Part shown: positions 57,855-64,000 of the stretch, one piece after another
Layout of the letters: every line of letters begins with the position of its first letter
How positions within the stretch are numbered: the first letter of the stretch is position 1
From: Sporosarcina pasteurii
GTDB taxonomy: Bacteria > Bacillota > Bacilli > Bacillales_A > Planococcaceae
NCBI RefSeq assembly: GCF_041295575.1
Contig: NZ_CP160452.1
Span: forward strand, 2,728,001-2,792,000
Direction: 5' to 3'
Length of the DNA: 64,000 bases
Made by a program: the position numbers and the translations under genes
Notes under the pieces: generated by a model
What the model was told of the DNA's origin: nothing
Seen by the model: only the letters and a program-made list of their open reading frames with translations
Databases searched by the model: none

Positions 57855-57908
57855 TTTACAATTTATTTACACTATTCATATACTCGCTTAACAATCAGTC
57901 ACTATACT
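57855..57908 (+). promoter_or_regulatory. PhoP box and promoter of pstSCA
   Basis: TTTACA (57855), TTTACA (57866), CATATA (57877), TTAACA (57888), each 11 bases apart, with -10 TATACT at 57903-57908. Confidence 0.85.
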
Positions 57909-57973
57909 AGCAATTAGATAGAGGTTAAAACACTTCTTTCTAATAATAGAGTAATTTGGGGAGGACAATTGAA

Positions 57974-58933
57974 ATGAAGTTCAGAAAGTATCTCTTATTG
58001 CTAGTCATTGCTGCAATCACGATGATTGTCGCAGCATGCGGAACAGAAAAAAACCAGAGCGAAAACAGTAACGCAACAGAGTTAGAAGGCAGCGTCGTCA
58101 TTGATGGATCAGGAACAGTTTATCCTTTAATGGCCAAAATTGCTGAAGAATATATGATAAACGAACAAGAAAATGTTTCAGTTGAAGTAAGCCGTGCTGG
58201 TACAAGCGCAGGATTCAAAAAATTCCTAGTAGAAAACGGAACAGACTTTAATGATGCATCTCGTCAAATTAAAGACGAAGAAGCTGCAGAAGCTGATGCA
58301 CTTGGAATCGAAGTTAAAGAACTAAAAGTGGCACTGGACGGATTAACTTTTGTCATTAACAAAGAAAATGATTGGGCAAAAGAATTAACGCCTGAACAAC
58401 TTATTGCTATTTTCAAAGCGGATGGCGGCGTAAAGAAATGGTCGGATATTAATCCTGAATGGCCCGATGAAGATATTAAGCCAATGGGACCGAATGAAAA
58501 CCACGGAACTTATGAATTCTTCTACGAAAATGTGTTAGAAAAACAAGACTTAGCAGATACAGTAAACTTACAACAAGATTATTCAACACTTGTCAACTTA
58601 GTTGCTGAAGATAAAAACGGAATTGCCTTCTTTGGATTTGGTTACTATGTAAACAACACAGATAAATTACAAGCTGTCCATGTTGACTTTGGTAACGGAC
58701 CGGTTGAACCATCACTTGACACAATCGCAGAAGACGGTGATTACGCAGATTTTACTCGCCCAGTTTTCACATATTTAAATGTCAATCATGCAGCTGATAA
58801 ACCACAAGTACTGGACTATGCGGTTTACTTAATGAACAACGTTAACAATTTTGCTGGTGAAACAGGTTTTGCACCCATTCCTGAAGCTGAGGTTGAAGAA
58901 AATATAGAGTTCTTAAATGGTTTAACAAAATAA
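57974..58933 (+). CDS. pstS: phosphate-binding lipoprotein PstS
   Basis: A 319-residue lipoprotein; signal helix and lipobox VAAC near residues 19-22, then a linker rich in N, S and E. The phosphate site begins at DGSGTVYPLMAKIAEEY and includes SRAGTSAGFKKF. It binds phosphate at the cell surface. ATG at 57974 follows GGGGAGGACAATTGAA; the in-frame TTG at 57956 is less likely. First gene of pstSCA. Confidence 0.93.
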   Translation: MKFRKYLLLLVIAAITMIVAACGTEKNQSENSNATELEGSVVIDGSGTVYPLMAKIAEEYMINEQENVSVEVSRAGTSAGFKKFLVENGTDFNDASRQIKDEEAAEADALGIEVKELKVALDGLTFVINKENDWAKELTPEQLIAIFKADGGVKKWSDINPEWPDEDIKPMGPNENHGTYEFFYENVLEKQDLADTVNLQQDYSTLVNLVAEDKNGIAFFGFGYYVNNTDKLQAVHVDFGNGPVEPSLDTIAEDGDYADFTRPVFTYLNVNHAADKPQVLDYAVYLMNNVNNFAGETGFAPIPEAEVEENIEFLNGLTK

Positions 58934-58946
58934 TTGGTACAAAATA

Positions 58947-58980
58947 GAGAAGATGAGGTCATCAAGCCTTCATCTTCTTT
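58947..58980 (+). terminator. attenuating hairpin between pstS and pstC
   Basis: GAAGATGAGG pairs with CCTTCATCTTC (one bulge), then TTTAAA. A weak terminator that would let more PstS be made than permease. Confidence 0.55.
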
Positions 58981-59008
58981 AAACCTTATAGAAGGAGTGC
59001 ACTACAAT

Positions 59009-59965
59009 ATGCACATCAATCATGATATTACCGAAAACAGCGAGAAAAGTATTCGAGAATTAATTGAACAAAAACGTCAACAACGTAATTTCAAAGAAAT
59101 GTTTGAGAAATCCATTCCAACCTTTCTTTTTCTAATAGCGAGCATATCCATTCTTACAACAATCGGGATTATTTACACGTTATTATCCGAAACAATCGAA
59201 TTTTTCAAGCGTGTACCAATGACAGATTTTTTCACAGGAACCGTATTGAAGCCATTGAGTCAAACACCAGAGTTCGGTGTTCTTCCCCTCATTATGGGGA
59301 CGCTGACTTCTTCAGTCATTGCCATGTTGGTCGCGGCCCCAATTGGATTGATGTCTGCCATTTATTTAAGTCAATACGCTTCAGATAAAGTAAGGAAAAT
59401 TTTCAAGCCGTTATTAGAACTTCTTGCGGGAATTCCTACAATCGTTTATGGGTTCTTCGCATTTACTTTTGTTACACCGTTACTACGTCAATTTATTCCA
59501 GGGCTCGAAGCGACAAATATTTTAAGCCCTGGGATTGTGATGGGTGTCATGATTATTCCAATGATTGCTTCCCTCTCTGAAGATGCGATGAGTTCTGTGC
59601 ATAACGCAATGCGTGAAGGTGCTTTAGGATTAGGTGCAACGAAATTAGAAGTAACGAGAAAAGTTGTGATTCCCGCGGCTTTATCAGGCATTATCGCTTC
59701 CTTTGTCCTTGGCATCTCACGTGCAATCGGTGAAACGATGATTGTAACAATCGCCAGTGGAAGTACAAAAAACTTCACGTTTGATATTACGCAGTCTATG
59801 CAAACAATGACGGCTTATATTGTGGAAGTAACGGGTGGCGATGCAGCGACAGGATCAACAATTTACTACAGTCTTTATGCAGTTGCGATGACACTCTTTG
59901 TTTTCACACTGCTTATGAATCTGTTAGCTAGAAGGATTTCTCGTAAATTTAGGGAGGAATATTAA
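59009..59965 (+). CDS. pstC: phosphate ABC transporter permease PstC
   Basis: About 318 residues with six helices, first FLFLIASISILTTIGIIYTLL, and the EAA loop MREGALGLGATKLEVTRKVVIPAALSG near residue 200, split around ATP-contact residues. ATG at 59009 has AAGGAG eleven bases upstream; an upstream TTG in frame at 58934 directly abuts pstS and would add a non-conserved tail. Confidence 0.9.
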   Translation: MHINHDITENSEKSIRELIEQKRQQRNFKEMFEKSIPTFLFLIASISILTTIGIIYTLLSETIEFFKRVPMTDFFTGTVLKPLSQTPEFGVLPLIMGTLTSSVIAMLVAAPIGLMSAIYLSQYASDKVRKIFKPLLELLAGIPTIVYGFFAFTFVTPLLRQFIPGLEATNILSPGIVMGVMIIPMIASLSEDAMSSVHNAMREGALGLGATKLEVTRKVVIPAALSGIIASFVLGISRAIGETMIVTIASGSTKNFTFDITQSMQTMTAYIVEVTGGDAATGSTIYYSLYAVAMTLFVFTLLMNLLARRISRKFREEY

Positions 59966-59967
59966 CT

Positions 59968-60852
59968 GTGAATCAACAAATTCAAGATAAAATGGTCAGA
60001 AGAACAAAATTTCGTTTAGTACTAGACAATCTTTCAAAGTATATTTTCCTTCTTGCAACACTTTTTGGGCTTCTTGTCCTTTCTGTACTCATCTATCGCG
60101 TCGTCGTTGATGGAATTGGTTGGTTGAATTTTGATTTTCTCACAGGTAAATTATCGACTCAACCTGAACGAGCAGGAATTATGGGAGCCATTTTAGGTAC
60201 ATTTTGGCTCATGCTCGTCGTCACCCCAGTCACAATGTTTTTAGGTGTCGGAACAGCAATCTATTTGGAACTGTACGCCAAAAAAGGAAGAGTACAATCT
60301 TTTATTGAAACAAATATATCAAACTTGGCAGGTGTCCCTTCAATTGTGTACGGAATTTTAGGATTAACGGTTTTTGCTCGTGCAATGAACCTTGGTAATA
60401 TTGCTTTAGCAGGCGGATTAACCATGTCATTGTTAATTCTTCCAATTGTGATCGTCGCAAGTCAAGAGGCGCTACGTGCTGTGCCTAGTCCCTTAAGTGA
60501 AGCTTCTTATGGAATGGGTGCAACGAAATGGCAAACGATAAAGAGCGTCATCCTGCCTGTTGCATTGCCTAGCATATTGACTGGTGCAATCTTATCGCTT
60601 TCACGAGCGATTGGCGAAACCGCGCCACTCGTCGTCATTGGGATTCCAGCTTTATTAATTCCTTTCCCTGGAAGTATTTTTGATAAGTTTACCGTACTTC
60701 CAATGCAGATTTACTATTGGACGCTAGATTCATCTCTGACGGCAGAATACGCAAACTTAGCGGCGGCAACGATTATTGTCTTGTTACTTTGCCTGCTCGT
60801 CTTGAATTCTACTGCGATTATCATTAGAAATAAATTCCAAAAACAATTTTGA
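59968..60852 (+). CDS. pstA: phosphate ABC transporter permease PstA
   Basis: A 294-residue permease with six helices and the EAA loop SEASYGMGATKWQTIKSVILP near residue 175; VPSIVYGILGL is family-specific. GTG start after AGGGAGGAATATTAACT, two bases after pstC. Ends the operon; no phoU follows. Confidence 0.92.
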   Translation: MNQQIQDKMVRRTKFRLVLDNLSKYIFLLATLFGLLVLSVLIYRVVVDGIGWLNFDFLTGKLSTQPERAGIMGAILGTFWLMLVVTPVTMFLGVGTAIYLELYAKKGRVQSFIETNISNLAGVPSIVYGILGLTVFARAMNLGNIALAGGLTMSLLILPIVIVASQEALRAVPSPLSEASYGMGATKWQTIKSVILPVALPSILTGAILSLSRAIGETAPLVVIGIPALLIPFPGSIFDKFTVLPMQIYYWTLDSSLTAEYANLAAATIIVLLLCLLVLNSTAIIIRNKFQKQF

Positions 60853-60891
60853 TGGAATTACACCTAACCATTCAGTTCAACCAGGCCTGCT

Positions 60892-60930
60892 AAAAAACTC
60901 AGCCGCTTTTAAAAATGGCTGAGTTTTTTA
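60892..60930. terminator. bidirectional terminator
   Basis: AAAAAACTCAGCC pairs with GGCTGAGTTTTTT between convergent pstA and sat. Confidence 0.9.
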
Positions 60931-60932
60931 TA

Positions 60933-62675
60933 TTATTTCCTATCTTCATCTGTCGGCTCGTCGCTACCACAGTAACGCTTATACGGCAGGACATTCCACG
61001 TTCGGTATGCTAGATGATGATCATCAAGCGCTGCAGGGATATCTTCCAAAATCTTTTTAGCGACTTCAAGTTCACGTTTCGCTTCTTCTTTATCTTGATA
61101 CATGAATTCATCTGACGCAATCTCTGGCGCTTGTGCCACTTTTTCTTCTAAGTCTTGAATGACCATTTGCTGTTGTTTGTGTAAAGATTCCCGCGCAGAT
61201 GAGATCCATTCCGGCTGCAACCCTCGATTCACATCCCCGACTCTACTAAACTCTTCAAAAATCTCTTGATAGATACGATCCGCATTTGCTCGCACGTCTA
61301 AGTTGACCGTCTCTAAATCAATGTTCGTCAACTCTTCAACTGTGAGAGGAACTGGACGTTTTCGCCCCCCAAGGCTCGTTCTTTCCAAATAGAAAGGGAA
61401 CATACTTTTGATTGTTTTACCGACTGGCGATACGGAATTGCCTTCCTCATCTAGTCCTTTAGGTTGGACGCCTTGCATCGCGATGCGTGCCGACTCAGGA
61501 CGGACAATTTCCTTTGGTGGCATAATGCCGTGACGAAGCATTTCACGAATACCTGTCCCAGAAATATTAATCCGATACTGATTGTCATGGGGACAAGACT
61601 GCTCCGTGGCCGATGCATCACAACGTGTACAATAAAACACTTCATGGAACAATCGAACGTCTATCCCTAATTCTGCTGGATCAAACTCATCAAAAATAGT
61701 ATGACTCGCATACTTGTCATAATACTCGCCAATTCCCGCGTGGTCTCGCCCGATAAGTGCATGCGTGCATCCATAGTTTTTCATAATTAATGCATGTAAA
61801 ACCGTTTCTCGAGGTCCTGCAAAAATATAAGTCACCCTTAAAGGCGCTAGTATCGACCTTCCCTGTGGATAATACGTCTCTAGCACACTTCTATAGGAAA
61901 GCATACGAAATTCATGACGTGTATACTCACGCTTTGCCATTTCTACTAATGGTTGTAACAATAAACCATCTATCTCTTCTAACGCATTTTTATGAATATA
62001 CTCATGCCCGCGGTGTAGCGGATTTGCCCCAGTAATAAAACCCGCTGCCGAACGAAACTTTTTCTCTTCATAAAATTCGCGCCACGTATCTTTCGGTTCC
62101 AATCGAAGCTTTTCGAATGGTCCCCAATCGACACGACGTAATAACTTTATCGGTCCCCCAAGTGCCGTATCCCCCATACGCCTATAAATTGCATCCACGC
62201 CCGGATGGTTTCTATCCGTCGTGCCAAATAAATGTGAGGCACGAAATTCTTTATCATAATCAAAAATATCATCCAATTTCAGAATGGCAATGGCTTGCCC
62301 CTGTTCATCCACAAGTGATACTTCATCCCCTACAGACAATGTTTTAACAATCTTTTCATTACGCTTGCCAATAGGTGCAAAGCTTAGTGGAACCGGCCAT
62401 ACGAGCCCATTGTCCAATCGCCCTTTCATGAGCACGGACTTATAATCGACTTCATTCATAAATCCTTCATTCGGCGATAAAACCCCTGTTGCAATCATCT
62501 CAACTGTAATAACTGCTTCCATATCAATCATAATTTTAGGCAACTGCTCCGCCCTGAGCAATTCCGCTTCAAGTTCTTTACCCTTTACTATTTTATCAAC
62601 CAATTTTCCTCCATGCGGCTGTTGCGGATAATTCTTAAAGTTCATCTTCTCTTGAATTGTAGTTTGTTGTGTCAT
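60933..62675 (-). CDS. sat: ATP sulfurylase-like adenylyltransferase with C-terminal extension
   Basis: A 580-residue protein. Residues 1-370 follow sulfate adenylyltransferase: PHGGKLVDKIV, NPLHRGHEYIH (HxxH), LIGRDHAGIGEYYDKYA, the zinc cysteines CTRCDASATEQSCPH and ISGTGIREMLRHG. The sulfate-binding QxRN motif is replaced (FITGAN). The last 180 residues (from about 400, PVGKTIKSMFPFYLE on) are unrecognised, helical, and lack an APS kinase P-loop. No cys genes adjoin. Start ATG at 62675 after AAGGGGGAAA. The classical role is APS synthesis from sulfate, uncertain here. Confidence 0.7.
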   Translation of the reverse strand: MTQQTTIQEKMNFKNYPQQPHGGKLVDKIVKGKELEAELLRAEQLPKIMIDMEAVITVEMIATGVLSPNEGFMNEVDYKSVLMKGRLDNGLVWPVPLSFAPIGKRNEKIVKTLSVGDEVSLVDEQGQAIAILKLDDIFDYDKEFRASHLFGTTDRNHPGVDAIYRRMGDTALGGPIKLLRRVDWGPFEKLRLEPKDTWREFYEEKKFRSAAGFITGANPLHRGHEYIHKNALEEIDGLLLQPLVEMAKREYTRHEFRMLSYRSVLETYYPQGRSILAPLRVTYIFAGPRETVLHALIMKNYGCTHALIGRDHAGIGEYYDKYASHTIFDEFDPAELGIDVRLFHEVFYCTRCDASATEQSCPHDNQYRINISGTGIREMLRHGIMPPKEIVRPESARIAMQGVQPKGLDEEGNSVSPVGKTIKSMFPFYLERTSLGGRKRPVPLTVEELTNIDLETVNLDVRANADRIYQEIFEEFSRVGDVNRGLQPEWISSARESLHKQQQMVIQDLEEKVAQAPEIASDEFMYQDKEEAKRELEVAKKILEDIPAALDDHHLAYRTWNVLPYKRYCGSDEPTDEDRK

Positions 62676-62793
62676 CATTTTCCCCCTTGTCGATGTTCGA
62701 CGTCCCTTTTTTAACAACACCAAAAACAAATCAAACGATATGGAGCTACTGCTTTCATCATTCAAAAAAATGGTCTCTAGCCATTACTTCGAA

Positions 62794-62833
62794 TAGTAAT
62801 ATATATATTACTACAACCAGACCAAATATTCAA
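62794..62833 (-). promoter_or_regulatory. promoter of sat with a palindrome over the -10
   Basis: Reverse strand TTGAAT (62833-62828), 17-base spacer, TAATAT (62810-62805). The perfect 20-base palindrome TAGTAATATATATATTACTA at 62794-62813 covers the -10, an operator-like position. 62676-62943 otherwise holds no gene. Confidence 0.5.
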
Positions 62834-62870
62834 AATGTTTTCTATATAATAAATTCATTTATTTTTCACC

Positions 62871-62927
62871 GATAAAAGACTGTTTAGCTACCAGTTTTCA
62901 CTGGCTAACGCTAAACAGTCTTTTATC
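62871..62927. terminator. strong hairpin between sat and yqhG
   Basis: An 18-bp perfect stem (GATAAAAGACTGTTTAGC with its complement) encloses a second small stem, CCAG...CTGG. T tracts flank both sides; it ends the yqhG transcript. Confidence 0.85.
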
Positions 62928-62943
62928 ATCATAAACCAACCCA

Positions 62944-63720
62944 TCACCTTAAATAAAACAACCCACCATTAATAATATCTATTTTTATTTTCGGCTCGTA
63001 CTGCTGTTCAAGTGCTTCTTTTTCTACTTCATAACTGTCAGGTTTCACCTCTACCCCTTCATAAAAATGGTCCAACACTCTTTGTTCCCTTACCCATCTT
63101 TTTTTCGCTTCTTCTGCCCAGGAATGATCATCTTGCTGTATAAATCTTTCGACGACATCATTTAACCTGTCTAACGCACGTAACGGTTTTATCGTGTACG
63201 GCAATGTAAATGTATTTTCTGGTGGACGATTCCTTAACTCCTTATCACGTAATACCTCATGAAAATCTTCAATTCGTTGTCCAGTCATTAAATTAATCCC
63301 TAACGAATACAGCATTTCTTTCGTTCGGTTGTAGCAATACGATACTTTATAATTTACCCCTAACCATGGCGTTAATATCGCTTCACGGTTACCGAAGCCC
63401 TCCTCATACAACTGTACAAACGCCCCCATCTCTTTCGTCGTTTGAAATAATTGACTAAGTCTGGGAGAACCAAAATGAACAACTTCTCCAAAAATATTAT
63501 CTGCAATTTTATTTTTATCTGTAATTAATGTCAACTGAGCCGGCTGCGGTTCACCGCCTGTACTCTCTATATAATGCCAGTAAAATGGACGATTCATAAT
63601 CTTTTTATCCATATCAACCGTCAATTGAACAATCATATAATGGTCGTTTTCTGTCAATATGGGACAACCAGTCTCTGTAAAAAAATGTCGTAAATAATCG
63701 TGAATCTGATGGGGATACAT
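62944..63720 (-). CDS. yqhG: YqhG family protein
   Basis: A 258-residue protein of unknown function. IMNRPFYWHYIE near residue 46, GEPQPAQLTL and VHFGSPRLSQLF near 90 are YqhG hallmarks. ATG at 63720 follows AAAGGAGGATATCA. It follows the SNF2 helicase gene by 23 bases, as in Bacillus (yqhH-yqhG), where gcvT lies beyond. Confidence 0.88.
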   Translation of the reverse strand: MYPHQIHDYLRHFFTETGCPILTENDHYMIVQLTVDMDKKIMNRPFYWHYIESTGGEPQPAQLTLITDKNKIADNIFGEVVHFGSPRLSQLFQTTKEMGAFVQLYEEGFGNREAILTPWLGVNYKVSYCYNRTKEMLYSLGINLMTGQRIEDFHEVLRDKELRNRPPENTFTLPYTIKPLRALDRLNDVVERFIQQDDHSWAEEAKKRWVREQRVLDHFYEGVEVKPDSYEVEKEALEQQYEPKIKIDIINGGLFYLR

Positions 63721-63743
63721 TGATATCCTCCTTTCCATAATCG

Positions 63744-64000
63744 CTAGGAAGTTTTTGATTTAGGATTTTGCTGCTCATTCACGAAGGATAAAATATCATC
63801 TAACTCACCCACTACTTTTTCAAACACTCCAATTTTCTTATAAAGCAGATCGAGAATATGATCCTCAATTGTATCTTGGATTGCTAAATTATAAATATGA
63901 ACGTCATTTTCTTGTCCAATTCTGTGCACACGACCTATCCTTTGTTCCAGTTTCATTGGATTCCAAGGTAAGTCATAGTTAATAACATGGCTACAGAACT
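63744..64000 (-). CDS. yqhH: SNF2-family helicase (YqhH), C-terminal end
   Basis: The 3' end of a gene entering from the right edge; the frame is open to base 64000. VINYDLPWNPMKLEQRIGR and VHRIGQ are helicase motifs V and VI of SNF2 proteins, followed by the short tail of YqhH. It is upstream of yqhG in one operon. Confidence 0.85.
   Translation of the reverse strand, partial: FCSHVINYDLPWNPMKLEQRIGRVHRIGQENDVHIYNLAIQDTIEDHILDLLYKKIGVFEKVVGELDDILSFVNEQQNPKSKTS

Noticed and set aside
61451-61670. overlapping small ORFs on both strands inside sat
   Set aside because: Alternative frames of the sulfurylase zinc-site region; no start signals.

Overview
The window is chromosomal DNA of a low-GC, endospore-forming, motile Gram-positive bacterium of the Bacillales, most likely in the Planococcaceae/Caryophanaceae (Sporosarcina or Lysinibacillus relatives). 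Sporulation is shown by a gamma-type SASP gene, pdaA, spoVR and prkA. The block ygaE, ygaD, ygaC, fabL, mutY, yfhP, yfhH, recX, yfhF and the block pdaA, MFS, yfkH, yfkI, yfkK follow Bacillus subtilis synteny. An aspartate racemase next to a D-aspartate-ligase-like ATP-grasp gene points to an A4alpha (L-Lys-D-Asp) cell wall, which is common in that family. No rRNA, tRNA, CRISPR array or prophage was seen.

Layout. 1-10 kb: end of a glutamate-1-semialdehyde aminomutase gene, a YgaE membrane protein, a dipeptide ABC transporter operon (dppDFABC order, reverse strand, with a terminator-like hairpin after the binding-protein gene), and an ABC exporter. 10-16 kb: NtdP-like phosphatase, SASP, enoyl-ACP reductase FabL, MutY, YfhP, YfhH, RecX and YfhF. 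16-25 kb: PdaA, MFS, YfkH and a YtxH protein, a sodium:amino-acid symporter, YfkK, the MotAB stator and an M29 aminopeptidase. 25-32 kb: beta-carbonic anhydrase, acetyltransferase, PepF, a TspO-like membrane protein, ThiT under a TPP riboswitch with its terminator, and a second methionine aminopeptidase. 32-33.5 kb: a complete IS3-family element that appears to have landed inside the terminator of the yfmL helicase gene. 33.5-49 kb: helicase, D-Asp cell-wall pair, SDR reductase, YitT, pseudouridine synthase, 2-hydroxyacid dehydrogenase, the prkA-yhbH-spoVR set, an NhaC antiporter and a methyltransferase.

49-56 kb holds the most notable system: a five-gene operon encoding a Wadjet (SMC/MksBEFG) plasmid-defence complex, transcribed unknown-D-A-B-C. 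It is followed by a SAM methyltransferase gene and lies beside a gene-poor 1.1-kb stretch with two repeat elements of one family and a transposase remnant. 57-61 kb is the phosphate uptake locus, unusual because pstB comes first with its own Pho box and terminator and pstSCA follow with a second Pho box. 61-64 kb: an atypical, extended ATP sulfurylase, YqhG, and the end of a SNF2 helicase gene cut by the window edge.

Non-coding content includes many intrinsic terminators, two PhoP direct-repeat boxes, two sigma-G-like promoters, and head-to-tail repeat arrays at about 13.9 and 32.0 kb that share a 122-nt period.
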